Part shown: in pieces, positions 27,463-35,970 of the stretch
Layout of the letters: each line of letters starts with the position of its first letter
Position numbering within the stretch: position 1 is the first letter of the stretch
NCBI GenBank assembly: GCA_964646755.1
Contig: CAZYIE010000007.1
Coordinates: forward strand, 30,955 to 94,954
Length of the DNA: 64,000 nt
Source of the DNA: MVRV01 sp964646755
GTDB taxonomy: Bacteria > Desulfobacterota > Syntrophia > Syntrophales > Smithellaceae
Direction of reading: 5' to 3'
The notes under the pieces: model-generated
Databases searched by the model: none
The model's input: only the letters and a program-made list of their open reading frames with translations
What the model was told of the DNA's origin: nothing
Translations under genes and position numbers: made by a program

Positions 27463-29044
27463 TTTTCTGCAAACCTTTTTTTGCCTTCAATACATATATA
27501 TTGCCGCATTGTGAGCATTGATGTTTTGTGTTGAGCTTATTGCCGCATTCGCACATCCAGCCTTTTTGCCGGGCTGGGTTTCCGATCATTAAAGCATAAT
27601 CAGCAACATCTTTGGTCACTACTGCACCGGCTCCGATAAAGGCATAGCGGCCGATGGTATGTCCGCAGACAATCGTACAATTGGCGCCCAGTGTTGCACC
27701 ATTTTTAACCAGTGTCGGCTTTATTTCCGACATTCTTTTGATCTCGGAACGGGGGTTAATAACATTCGTAAAAACGGCGGATGGGCCGCAAAAAACATAA
27801 TCTTCCAGAGTTATACCTTTGTAGACGGAAACATTGTTTTGAATTTTGCAACCATCGCCTACGGTGACATCGGGGCCGATAACTACATTTTGTCCAATAG
27901 AACAATTAGTACCGATTTTTGAGCCGTTGATTATATGGGAGAAATGCCATATTTTAGTTCCCGTGCCAATTTCCACGTTATCATCGATCTCGGCTGTCGA
28001 ATGGATATAACTAATTTCTTTATTGCCGGAAGGCAGCGTCATATTTTTTAAATTAATCCTTAATCCATTTTCATTTAAAGATCGTTCCGAAGCATTTAAA
28101 ACCTTCAAAACACGCAATCCTTCTTCACCATTGGTCTTAGGCTGCCTTCCTTTTTCCAGACAATCCAAAAAGTGTTCACATTCCATTTTTAACGGTTCGG
28201 CATAAGGAATGGAAACGCGTTCGGGAACGCCGCGAGTCGGCACGGGAATGTTGTTTTCCCAATTCACAGAGTGCGGGTAGATAAGCAGTTTTTCTTCCCA
28301 GGGCAGGGTATCGTCAAACACAGCCATTTTTTGATCACCGACAACAACCAGCTTTTGTTCTTTAAAGGGATGCAGCCAGGAAACAAACACATGAGCTTTC
28401 ATGCCTGAAGAAAATTCCAGATGAGTTGTAGTTACATCGGCGATTTTCTTATGCAAATAATTTCCGCCGGTAGCAATGACGCTTTCCGGTTCTTCACCGG
28501 CCAGAGCAAGAATCATGGAAATATCATGCGGGGCGAAAGACCAGAGTATGTTTTCTTCCCGGCGAATTTTTCCTAAATTGAGACGGTGGGAATAAATATA
28601 ATTGATGCGTCCTAAATCGCCGCGGACGGCCAGTTCTTTTAGCTTAATAAAAGCGGGGTGATATTGCAGGAGATGGCCGACCATTAATAGCAATTTGTTC
28701 TTCCGGGCTAAGGAAATCAGTTCCGCAGCATCCTTTTCGGAAAGAGTCAGCGGTTTTTCCACGAAAACATGTTTGCCGGCAAGCAATGCTTCGCGAGCCA
28801 GACCAAAATGGGTTTCAGCAGGAGTGGCAATGGCGATAGCAGAAATATCTTTTCGGGCCAGAACATCTTTTAATGAGTGAAGCACAGCACAGGAAGGGTA
28901 TAATTTCTGCATTTGCTCAAGTGATGACTGGTTTTCATCGTAAATCGCTTTCAGCATACCCAGTTCAAAGAAATTACGGACTAAATTTTTACCCCAGTTT
29001 CCCGCACCAATAACAGCAATGGATAAAGATTTGCTTTTTATCAT
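27455..29044 (-). CDS. Fused Gfo/Idh dehydrogenase and beta-helix N-acetyltransferase (WbpB-WbpD-like)
   Basis: A 529-aa bifunctional enzyme. Residues 1 to about 340 form a Gfo/Idh/MocA oxidoreductase (IGAGNWGKNLVRNF, then EKPLTLSEKDAAEL). From about 350 a left-handed beta-helix acyltransferase follows (IGTGTKIWHFSHI, with IGQNVVIGPDVTVGDGC repeats). It ends in the WbpD-type tail GNPARQKGWMCECGNKL plus a second CxxC that may bind zinc. It would carry out the 3-dehydrogenation and N-acetylation steps of 2,3-diamino-uronate synthesis on one chain. Separate genes for the same two activities lie at 15468-17190. It may run with the GT2 gene upstream on the same strand, although 136 bases with a repeat lie between them. 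Confidence 0.87.
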   Translation of the reverse strand: MIKSKSLSIAVIGAGNWGKNLVRNFFELGMLKAIYDENQSSLEQMQKLYPSCAVLHSLKDVLARKDISAIAIATPAETHFGLAREALLAGKHVFVEKPLTLSEKDAAELISLARKNKLLLMVGHLLQYHPAFIKLKELAVRGDLGRINYIYSHRLNLGKIRREENILWSFAPHDISMILALAGEEPESVIATGGNYLHKKIADVTTTHLEFSSGMKAHVFVSWLHPFKEQKLVVVGDQKMAVFDDTLPWEEKLLIYPHSVNWENNIPVPTRGVPERVSIPYAEPLKMECEHFLDCLEKGRQPKTNGEEGLRVLKVLNASERSLNENGLRINLKNMTLPSGNKEISYIHSTAEIDDNVEIGTGTKIWHFSHIINGSKIGTNCSIGQNVVIGPDVTVGDGCKIQNNVSVYKGITLEDYVFCGPSAVFTNVINPRSEIKRMSEIKPTLVKNGATLGANCTIVCGHTIGRYAFIGAGAVVTKDVADYALMIGNPARQKGWMCECGNKLNTKHQCSQCGNIYVLKAKKGLQKIT

Positions 29045-29072
29045 TTTTTGCTCTCAAAGATTTCATTATAAT

Positions 29073-29143
29073 CGTCATTCCGGTGAAAACCGGAATCCAG
29101 TAATTTCAATATGTTCTGGATACCGTCTTTCGACGGTATGACG
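29073..29143. repeat. REP-like palindromic element, complete copy
   Basis: Two perfect hairpins stand side by side: ATTCCGGT-GAAA-ACCGGAAT (29077-29096) and ATACCGTC-TTTC-GACGGTAT (29120-29139). The whole unit is itself roughly symmetric (CGTCAT at one end, ATGACG at the other; ATCCAG and CTGGAT inside). The second half recurs at about 35932-35975 with near-identical flanks, which shows it is a dispersed repeat. It fills most of the space between the two minus-strand glycan genes. Confidence 0.85.
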
Positions 29144-29180
29144 GTATTTGGGACTTCATAAGATTTCACCATAATATTTT

Positions 29181-30284
29181 TTAAGACTTATACAGCCTTT
29201 CATTATCCTGAATATCCATCCACATGGCAAATAAAAGCGATTGGAAACTGCCGGTAAAGAGAAAAAAGAAAACCAGCATTGTAATCGGCGACACGTCCAC
29301 TCCCCCGAAAGTTAGAGAAATTATTTTAATGGCATATGGTATGGAACAAAGACCAAGAATAAAAGAAAAATGATAAAGTAAAAATAAAGGATGAAAATCA
29401 CGAAACAGATATTTAACCCATAACCTTTTGAAAAATGATTTTAACAATAGCCAGGATATTTTAGGAATTACCCGGGTTACATTCATCTTGGACACTTCAC
29501 CAATGTTGTAAACAGGCTTGATTTTGACTTCTTTAAGGGTGCAAAAAGCAATATTGAGTTTAACCAGCATATCGTTGGGCATACCGTATCTTTTGTAGAT
29601 ATCATGCAGCGTGATGGCGTTCAAAGCGTTAAGAGAGATGGCCGTATAACCGGTTTGAGTGTCGGAAACATGCCAATATCCGGAAGATATTTTGGTCAAA
29701 ATTGATAAAATGGAATTGCCGAAAAAGCGGGTTTTGGGAATAACGAAACGGGCGCTGCCATGGATCAGGCGGTTGCCTTTGACATAATCGATATCCTCGT
29801 TAATTACCGGCAGGCAGATGGATGCCAGTTCCGCCGGGTCCATCTGGCCATCTCCCGCCATTACCGCGGTGCAATCGATCTTATTGTCCCGGCACCATTT
29901 ATAACCACGGGCAATAGCTGCGCCCACGCCGCCGTTTTTTAAATGATTGATTAAAATAACCCGGTCAGAGGTCTCGGAAATATTAACTATCCGGGAAGGA
30001 ATAAAGAAATCAATATCAGCCTGCTGCTGTTCTTTTAATACTTTATCCGCATGGTTATATTTATTTTCAGACGGGGAAGGAATGTTAATTTCGTAGCCTA
30101 CAGGAAGTGGCAGATTATTCATATTTATATATTCAGTAACTATATCGGTTGTTTTATCATTGGAGAAATCGTTGACGATAATTATCCGGTCCACGAAATC
30201 GGGCATTGTTTCGATAACCCGTCGGATTTGTTTTTCTTCATTGTACGCAGGAACTACGACAGCTATTGTTTTGTTCATTAACAT
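29181..30284 (-). CDS. Family 2 glycosyltransferase with C-terminal membrane helices
   Basis: A 367-aa GT2 enzyme. AVVVPAYNEEKQIRRVIETM opens the nucleotide-sugar site, IIIVNDFSND is the first Asp motif, and VMAGDGQMDP is the DXD-like motif. Compared with dolichyl-phosphate mannose synthase-like enzymes, there is an extra segment of about 60 residues between the first Asp motif and LKNGGVGAAIARGYKW. Two transmembrane helices lie at about 300-355. It probably loads a sugar onto a polyprenyl-phosphate carrier. GGAG lies 8 bases before the ATG at 30284; a second in-frame ATG follows two codons later. Confidence 0.83.
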   Translation of the reverse strand: MLMNKTIAVVVPAYNEEKQIRRVIETMPDFVDRIIIVNDFSNDKTTDIVTEYINMNNLPLPVGYEINIPSPSENKYNHADKVLKEQQQADIDFFIPSRIVNISETSDRVILINHLKNGGVGAAIARGYKWCRDNKIDCTAVMAGDGQMDPAELASICLPVINEDIDYVKGNRLIHGSARFVIPKTRFFGNSILSILTKISSGYWHVSDTQTGYTAISLNALNAITLHDIYKRYGMPNDMLVKLNIAFCTLKEVKIKPVYNIGEVSKMNVTRVIPKISWLLLKSFFKRLWVKYLFRDFHPLFLLYHFSFILGLCSIPYAIKIISLTFGGVDVSPITMLVFFFLFTGSFQSLLFAMWMDIQDNERLYKS

Positions 30285-30479
30285 TTACGCAACTCCATAT
30301 TATAAACTTTTGTAGACTTACTATCTTTATGGAGATTTGTCCAAAAAAAAATGGGTATAATATTGGAATTTACTTGATATTATTTAATCATGAACAAAAA
30401 GGATATCGGAAATGGCGGAGTGGCAGAAAGCGGAGTGAGGGAAGATCGCAATAACAGCTTTTCCCCAATTAAAAGTCGA

Positions 30480-30508
30480 TTGACAGGCGATAATGAACCT
30501 TATATAAT
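30480..30508 (+). promoter_or_regulatory. Consensus sigma70 promoter for a toxin-antitoxin pair
   Basis: TTGACA (30480-30485) and TATAAT (30503-30508) both match consensus exactly, with a 17-base spacer. The antitoxin ATG is 28 bases after the -10 box. The rest of 30285-30479 holds no recognisable gene. Confidence 0.88.
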
Positions 30509-30535
30509 CAGGTAAAAAAGTAAAGAGGTACAACG

Positions 30536-30811
30536 ATGCGTATTAGTAGCAAACGACAAATCGCCATTCCGCAGCGCGTGATGACAGCCTTGAACCTAAA
30601 AACCGGCGATGAAATAGATATCCGGATCGAAAACGGGACAGCATACGTTGTGCCAGTCGCCACGATAAAAGTACCCCGGGAACAGGCTTGGTTCTGGACG
30701 AAGGAATGGCAGGACAGGGAGCGGGAGGCCGACGCCGACATTACTGAGGGGAAAATTCGTGATTTCGACAGCATCGAGGCTCTCATGAAAGATCTGCACA
30801 GTGATCATTAG
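30536..30811 (+). CDS. AbrB/MazE-family antitoxin
   Basis: A 91-aa protein with an N-terminal swapped-hairpin AbrB-type DNA-binding domain (ISSKRQIAIPQRVMTALNLKTGDEIDIRIENG). An acidic C-terminal tail is suited to binding the toxin. It overlaps the toxin start by 11 bases, the usual arrangement for a type II pair. AGAGG precedes the ATG. Together they sit behind a consensus promoter between the glycan cluster and the minor-pilin operon. It should repress its own promoter, although no clear operator palindrome was seen. Confidence 0.85.
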   Translation: MRISSKRQIAIPQRVMTALNLKTGDEIDIRIENGTAYVVPVATIKVPREQAWFWTKEWQDREREADADITEGKIRDFDSIEALMKDLHSDH

Positions 30812-31058
30812 ACGAACAAACGCTTTTCTCAAAGATTACCGAGGATTGCCCTCCGAGATTCGGGAACGTGTTGACAAGCAGTTGCATAATCTGTTTGAGG
30901 ATTTCCGCCATCCCTCTTTGAGGTTGAAGAAATTGAGTGGGACAGATAAATTCGAGATCCGCATCAGCAAGGGATACCGTCTGACTTTGCGCTTCGAAAA
31001 AGGTGTGGTCGAACTGCGTCGCGTTGGCACCCACGATATACTGAGGGAAGAAGGATAA
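30801..31058 (+). CDS. RelE/YafQ-type mRNA interferase toxin
   Basis: An 85-aa basic protein with the RelE/ParE fold pattern. It begins IIRRTNAFLKDYRGLPSEI, continues to LSGTDKFEIRISKGYRLTLRFEKG and ends RRVGTHDIL. The start is GTG inside the 3' end of the antitoxin gene. RelE-family toxins cut mRNA on the ribosome; whether this one does so cannot be decided by eye, and the ParE-like gyrase poisons share the fold. It appears intact. Confidence 0.82.
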   Translation: MIIRRTNAFLKDYRGLPSEIRERVDKQLHNLFEDFRHPSLRLKKLSGTDKFEIRISKGYRLTLRFEKGVVELRRVGTHDILREEG

Positions 31059-31102
31059 TAATTAGTAAAGCACGATGTTGAAAAGGGAAAGAAGTGTAAA
31101 AT

Positions 31103-31633
31103 ATGAACCTGCTTTCTAAGACAAAGAACGGCAATCAAGGATTCACTATGATCGAAGTGATTGCCGTATTGGTTATCATCGGTATACTCGCCGCAGTTGC
31201 GGTCAGCCGTTCCGTCAATTATGATACTGAGGTATATACAGGAACTGATGTGTTAAAATCACATCTGCGTTATGCTCAGACCATGGCCATGAATTCAAAC
31301 CCCAGTTCCGGTATCTCTGTCTGGGGAATAAGTGGCAATGCCAATAGCTACTGGCTCTTTCAAGGAACGAGCACGTCTAACATTATAAGGTTACCGGAGG
31401 ATGATGACTTCATCAACGCCGATAGAACTATAAATCTTTCGGCAAAAAAAATTAAATTAACTACCGGTTTTACAATTTATTTCGATAATCGCGGCATTCC
31501 CTACACTGCCTACACAAGCGCAACAACAAATACGCCGCTGACAAGCACTTTGACGATTAACGTGCAGCCAATTAGTGCAGCTACTCCTAACATTGCCGTA
31601 ACGATAACACCATTGACAGGATACGTACCATGA
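31103..31633 (+). CDS. mshC: Minor pilin, GspH/FimT (MshC-like)
   Basis: A 176-aa prepilin with a leader ending in Gly before FTMIEVIAVLVIIGILAAVA (Glu5 present). The globular domain of the GspH/FimT type includes LKSHLRYAQTMAMNSN, the family's conserved helix. It starts a run of four prepilin genes whose order matches mshC-D-O-P of Vibrio. No sigma54 site was seen before it. The stop overlaps the next start (ATGA). Minor pilins of this kind prime assembly and sit at the pilus tip. Confidence 0.8.
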   Translation: MNLLSKTKNGNQGFTMIEVIAVLVIIGILAAVAVSRSVNYDTEVYTGTDVLKSHLRYAQTMAMNSNPSSGISVWGISGNANSYWLFQGTSTSNIIRLPEDDDFINADRTINLSAKKIKLTTGFTIYFDNRGIPYTAYTSATTNTPLTSTLTINVQPISAATPNIAVTITPLTGYVP

Positions 31634-32034
31634 AGCATAGCCGTGGTTTTACTCTTATTGAAGTAATTATTATTATGACCATTATGGCCATAGCGGCGGC
31701 AATGTTTGTGTCCACTATGGGGACATCATTTACGCAAAGCCCCGCTTCCGCCGGTTTAGTAAATAAGCAGTATCAACTTATCCAGAAAATGGAAATAATA
31801 ACAAGTAACTATCGACAGGCATTGCCGATAGCTGATTTATGCGCTTTTAAAACAGCAAACATCGACAATAATGTCAATCTCCAGATTGACGGAAAATCCA
31901 CTGTTGATAATGACAATACATCATGTCATTTCCCGCTGGCCAGCATCAGCGGTTCTTATACTACGACGCAGGAAGTTCTGCTGGTAACTTTGACTGATGG
32001 GCAGCAAAAACTGCAAAGCATATTTTCCAAGTAG
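31630..32034 (+). CDS. mshD: Minor pilin (MshD-like position)
   Basis: A 134-aa prepilin with leader MKHSRG and helix FTLIEVIIIMTIMAIAAAMF (Glu5 present). The C-terminal domain is short and has two Cys (LCAFK and TSCHF) that may form a disulfide. The start is coupled to the previous gene by a 4-base overlap. Pilin identity is firm from the N-terminal signature; the mshD name rests on gene order. Confidence 0.72.
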   Translation: MKHSRGFTLIEVIIIMTIMAIAAAMFVSTMGTSFTQSPASAGLVNKQYQLIQKMEIITSNYRQALPIADLCAFKTANIDNNVNLQIDGKSTVDNDNTSCHFPLASISGSYTTTQEVLLVTLTDGQQKLQSIFSK

Positions 32035-32041
32035 GTGATAG

Positions 32042-32620
32042 ATGAAAAAAGTTAAGGGCGAATCGGGCTTTACACTAATCGAGATAATAGCTGTTATTGT
32101 TATTCTGGGTATTCTGGCGGTATTTTTAACTAACGCTATAGTTTATGGTGTGCAATCTTATATTTTTGCGCGTAATGCCGACCAATTGTCACAAAAAGCA
32201 CAATTGGCAATGGCGCGGATTAATCGGGAGCTTACCGATGTTACCGCCATATCGTATGCTTCTGCCGATCGCATCGATTATACATCACCCAAAAATCCAC
32301 CATCTTGCACATTAGATGCAGGATGTAATTATAGTATCAAGAGAACCGACACTCAGATAAGGCTGGAGAGAACAACTGCTCCGGTGGTAACAGAGCAATT
32401 TTTAATTGATGGAGTAACTGCCAACAATAATGGTAAAACTTTTCTCAGCTATTCAGCATCATCTGTCCCGACAGGGGCAGTCGTACCAGCTTGGTTTAGC
32501 ACGCTGACAGCAATAAAAGTCGAGATTTCCCTGGATTTCGCCGGCGGTAATCCTTTATATTACCAAAGCACAATAAATCCCCGGGCCAGCGGTGTTCTCA
32601 ATGCCCCGCCACTCAACTGA
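32042..32620 (+). CDS. mshO: Minor pilin, PilW/GspJ-like (MshO-like position)
   Basis: A 192-aa prepilin with leader MKKVKGESG and helix FTLIEIIAVIVILGILAVFL. The next segment QLSQKAQLAMARINRELTDV is typical of PilW/GspJ/MshO proteins. A pair of Cys lies near CTLDAGC. It starts 7 bases after the previous stop with AGGTGAT upstream. It is part of the minor-pilin complex that starts fibre growth. Confidence 0.75.
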   Translation: MKKVKGESGFTLIEIIAVIVILGILAVFLTNAIVYGVQSYIFARNADQLSQKAQLAMARINRELTDVTAISYASADRIDYTSPKNPPSCTLDAGCNYSIKRTDTQIRLERTTAPVVTEQFLIDGVTANNNGKTFLSYSASSVPTGAVVPAWFSTLTAIKVEISLDFAGGNPLYYQSTINPRASGVLNAPPLN

Positions 32621-32623
32621 AAT

Positions 32624-33595
32624 ATGTTAAATAATATGAATTATTTAAAATTAAAATACATTACCGGAAGCAGAAAAGAAACAGGTTCCGTCTTATTAGT
32701 TGTCATTATTTCCATGATCGTCATTGCTGTGCTTGCTGTAGCCATGTACACGCTAACTTCCACGGCTACTTTAAATCAGGTTATCGCCCAAAGGGCGCCA
32801 AGGGCATTTTATCTCTCGGAATCGGGTATCAGGATTGCAGCGAGTGAATACAATACTGCAATATATAAAAATTCAAAGTTGATCGCTCTGCATAACAAAC
32901 AAATGACCATGCCGGACAACGTCGGTAAAATTACAATACAAAGCAATCCTTACTGGTTTTATGCCAATGCTATTATTCCCGCCGGTAGCATTGACTTAGA
33001 ACTTTACCTGCCCGGTGGTGTTCCGCCTGCATATGCAGATACAGACACAGCACTGACCTTCCCCACCAAAGGCTATCTGAAAATCAGAGACAGGGAGACG
33101 GATACACCGAAGCCATGGACGCTAGGTAACCCGACGTATGCTGAGTACGATAATACAGGTGTTCCGCAACCTACTGTGGGCGATTTTAATGCTGCCAATG
33201 GTGGCACGCCAGTTAAATTCCATTTAGTGAAAGCATTTGCTGATGAAATTATCATAGACGATGAATTTTTTATAGGTAACGATGACTACACTACCTTTAC
33301 GCCGGAAACGTTAAGTGCAGCTGATCCTTCTTTAATCCTTACTTACAATGATATTAACGCGGCAACATTATTCCCGACACAAAAAGGGATGATATTCATT
33401 TGTAATCCGCAAATCGCATTTTTTAAATACGATTTGCGGATTATTGACACGGCTAGCAATACGATAAGATTTACTCATATACAACCCGTTTATAGCAGTC
33501 AATTGCAACAACTAGAAAATATTAAAAAAGGTGAACATCGTATATATGTGGGCAGAACTATTGGTTTTACATCCCATGGCATTTTCGGCAATTAG
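32624..33595 (+). CDS. mshP: PilX/GspK-like minor pilin (MshP-like position)
   Basis: A 323-aa protein. After a 21-residue leader comes TGSVLLVVIISMIVIAVLAV, then LSESGIRIAASEY, the PilX N-terminal domain. The residue at the fifth mature position is not Glu, as in GspK and PilX-type tip pilins. The large C-terminal part has no match I recognise. It starts 3 bases after the mshO stop with little ribosome-site signal, so coupling is likely. In related systems this subunit caps the pseudopilus tip. Confidence 0.72.
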   Translation: MLNNMNYLKLKYITGSRKETGSVLLVVIISMIVIAVLAVAMYTLTSTATLNQVIAQRAPRAFYLSESGIRIAASEYNTAIYKNSKLIALHNKQMTMPDNVGKITIQSNPYWFYANAIIPAGSIDLELYLPGGVPPAYADTDTALTFPTKGYLKIRDRETDTPKPWTLGNPTYAEYDNTGVPQPTVGDFNAANGGTPVKFHLVKAFADEIIIDDEFFIGNDDYTTFTPETLSAADPSLILTYNDINAATLFPTQKGMIFICNPQIAFFKYDLRIIDTASNTIRFTHIQPVYSSQLQQLENIKKGEHRIYVGRTIGFTSHGIFGN

Positions 33596-33629
33596 TTAAG
33601 CCATGCAAAAGAGGAGCCGAGGAGAAAAA

Positions 33630-35729
33630 ATGAAAAAAATAATTATTATTTTTCTTGCTTTGTTAATCACTCTTTCTTTGCCGGCAATTTTACCAGCGGC
33701 ACAGAAAATAAGGACATCATCTTCGCCTACATATCAGTATAACGAAACGCGTACATCGGTACTAAAGACATCTGATCCTAATGGATCGTCTAATACTTCT
33801 GGAGTGACCAGTAATGAATTAAACACAATACCTCCAGGTCCGACATCTACACCTACGCAATTTACCGATCCGGTAACTACAGCATCAGTTCCACCTGTTG
33901 TTACATCCACTCCGACAATTACCGCCGATCCGGTAACGGGGGCCATAATCCTGGGAAGCGGTGCCAGCGGGACTGACGGCTCCGGCGCTCTCTGGTATGG
34001 CGGAACAAGCCCCGTGGGGACATGTAATCCTTGTAATCTCGGCGTATGTACATTTGGTCTTGGTTTTCGCGCTTACTTTGAAGTTAAATTTACAACGCCT
34101 GATATTTCGGCCAACAGCACGGCTCAAGGCGACGGCTTCAGTTTTATTATAATGAATGCTGCCAACAATGACACAACCGAAAGAGGGGGCTCGCCCTCAT
34201 CTGGAATCACCATGGGTGAATTAATAGGTCATGCCGGGCCAGGCAACACAACAACCACGTCATCATTGGCAACCAGGGATGGACTGGGGTTGAAACCTCC
34301 CAAAATGGCGATTGAATTTGACACGTATCCGAATACTACTGCTTTGACGTACAATGGTTGCAGCGGTGGCAGGGCAGACACAGCGAATAATCACGTTTCC
34401 CTGATGTTGTGGGGACTCAATCCCGGCGCAACTACTATGTGCAGCGCTTCCTCCACCGCCGGTAGTTCTTATCGACAGGCAAGTTTCGATGACAACGTAC
34501 ATGGCGCCGGAACCGCTGGCAGCACTACCGTTCCTAGAAATTCTTTAACCGGGGATGGAACCGGCGGCTATTTCGAACGCGCTAAAGGGGCGTCCACATA
34601 CAACTGGCTGGAAGACAACCAGTCCCATCGTGTCCGGATTGAAGTTATCCGGACATCATCCACTCAAACATATCAAGTGAAGACTTGGGTTGACTGCGAA
34701 GCAGGTACAACGGCCTGTCCTGCCAGTGAATATGTTTATTTTCAGGATGTTTATAAGCCCTATACTAATAGCAGTTACCTGCCCAAAATAAATAGAACTG
34801 TAACTCTGTCATCTGCTTACAATACAATGCTGGATAATATTATTTTCGGCTTTACCGAAGGCACGGGAGCGGCCACACAAAGTATCCAGATTACTAACTT
34901 TGCTATTTATTTCCCCACAATTAACATCAGCCCAGGCAGCAGAGCTCATACCTATAGTGCTGCCAGCGGTCAAACAGTCAGTGTAACTGCCGCTTCCGGT
35001 ACCTGCACTTGGACGGCGGTCAGCAATAATACTTCATGGATCACTGTCACCGGCGGAGCAACCGGTACCGGCAACGGCACAGTCACCTACAGTATCAGTG
35101 CTAATACCGGCGCCGCTAGAACCGGAACAATCACTATTGGCGGTCAGCTATTTACAGTAACTCAGGATGCCGGTCCGCCGACCTGTACTTTAATGGCCAG
35201 CACGAACATAATTCCTTACAATGGTACCACCGGCCTGACCTGGACCGTTTCCGGCAGTGCGACATCTGCGTCCTGGACTGCCTCGCCCGGTGGAACCTGC
35301 GGTAGTCCGAGTGCCTCCGGCGGATCATGTACAACAGCCGCCCAGACTACTGCCGGTGCAACAACATTTACGTTGAACGTAACCAATCCCAACGGCACTA
35401 ACAGTTGTGCGGCTACTGTGTATGTTGGCTGTCAGAATTACCAGGTGTGGAACGGGCTTGGCGGAACACGTGATTTCCGGGTTAGTGCCGTTCCTACAAC
35501 ATGCCGAAATGGTATAGCATACCCTAATGGTCAGATTACGCAGCCTGCGAACAGGTTAAATCCGCCAAGTGGAACAATTGATGCGTATGCTTCTGCGGGA
35601 ACATGCGCCACTTTGCTGGGTATACAACTTAATTACAATAACGCTATGAATGCTGATATTGTTGCCAATGGTGGTGACGGTGATTGTCAAGTCAATTTCA
35701 CTGGCAACGGGACGGCTACAGACCGGTAG
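33630..35729 (+). CDS. Secreted adhesin with lectin-like and BACON domains (MshQ-like)
   Basis: A 699-aa exported protein. A signal peptide (MKKIIIIFLALLITLSLPA) is followed by a Thr/Ser/Pro-rich linker to about residue 105. A legume-lectin-like beta-sandwich follows (about 105-425; GDGFSFIIMNA and KMAIEFDTYPN are the characteristic strands), then a BACON-type repeat (about 431-515, with NNTSWITVTGG and TGTITIGGQ). Next is a PKD-like stretch and a Cys-containing C-terminal domain. It follows the minor pilins, as MshQ does in Vibrio, and could be carried at the pilus tip to bind carbohydrate. ATG 33630 has AGGAG 5 bases upstream; the start at 33603 would spoil the signal peptide. Confidence 0.75.
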   Translation: MKKIIIIFLALLITLSLPAILPAAQKIRTSSSPTYQYNETRTSVLKTSDPNGSSNTSGVTSNELNTIPPGPTSTPTQFTDPVTTASVPPVVTSTPTITADPVTGAIILGSGASGTDGSGALWYGGTSPVGTCNPCNLGVCTFGLGFRAYFEVKFTTPDISANSTAQGDGFSFIIMNAANNDTTERGGSPSSGITMGELIGHAGPGNTTTTSSLATRDGLGLKPPKMAIEFDTYPNTTALTYNGCSGGRADTANNHVSLMLWGLNPGATTMCSASSTAGSSYRQASFDDNVHGAGTAGSTTVPRNSLTGDGTGGYFERAKGASTYNWLEDNQSHRVRIEVIRTSSTQTYQVKTWVDCEAGTTACPASEYVYFQDVYKPYTNSSYLPKINRTVTLSSAYNTMLDNIIFGFTEGTGAATQSIQITNFAIYFPTINISPGSRAHTYSAASGQTVSVTAASGTCTWTAVSNNTSWITVTGGATGTGNGTVTYSISANTGAARTGTITIGGQLFTVTQDAGPPTCTLMASTNIIPYNGTTGLTWTVSGSATSASWTASPGGTCGSPSASGGSCTTAAQTTAGATTFTLNVTNPNGTNSCAATVYVGCQNYQVWNGLGGTRDFRVSAVPTTCRNGIAYPNGQITQPANRLNPPSGTIDAYASAGTCATLLGIQLNYNNAMNADIVANGGDGDCQVNFTGNGTATDR

Positions 35730-35802
35730 ATTTAAGAAAAGAGGGATAAGTTACAAATAAATGTGAAGTTACCATTTATTGACAACCCAGCCTGTTCTTT
35801 AA

Positions 35803-35829
35803 CTGGTTCAATCTACAAGATTGAACCAG
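35803..35829. repeat. Perfect 12-base inverted repeat after the adhesin gene
   Basis: CTGGTTCAATCT (35803-35814) and AGATTGAACCAG (35818-35829) have a 3-base loop. It lies 74 bases past the adhesin stop and 25 before a broken antitoxin gene. There is no T run on either side, so it is not a typical Rho-independent terminator. It may be a weak terminator or an operator for the remnant. Confidence 0.6.
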
Positions 35830-35853
35830 CAAGTAAAAAAAGGATGTAATGAC

Positions 35854-35970
35854 ATGACAAAAGCAACGGAAAAAATAGCTGCGGATATTTATTCATTAAC
35901 AGATGTAGAAAAACTATGTCTGGTTGATGAAATTCCAATATTTTCTAGATACCGTCTTTCGACGGTATGA
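35854..35970 (+). pseudogene. Antitoxin remnant truncated by a palindromic repeat
   Basis: An ATG with AAGGATG upstream opens a reading frame of 38 codons. Its first 26 or so residues (MTKATEKIAADIYSLTDVEK and on to LVDEI) resemble the start of addiction-module antitoxins. The reading then runs into the REP-like repeat and ends on a TGA inside it. The normal remainder of such a protein (about 40 more residues) is missing. Confidence 0.6.

Noticed and set aside
30405..30450. A tRNA-like looking stretch (GGAAATGGCGGAGTGGCAGAAAGCGG)
   Set aside because: The start recalls a class II tRNA D arm, but no anticodon or T arm and no matching acceptor stem follow.
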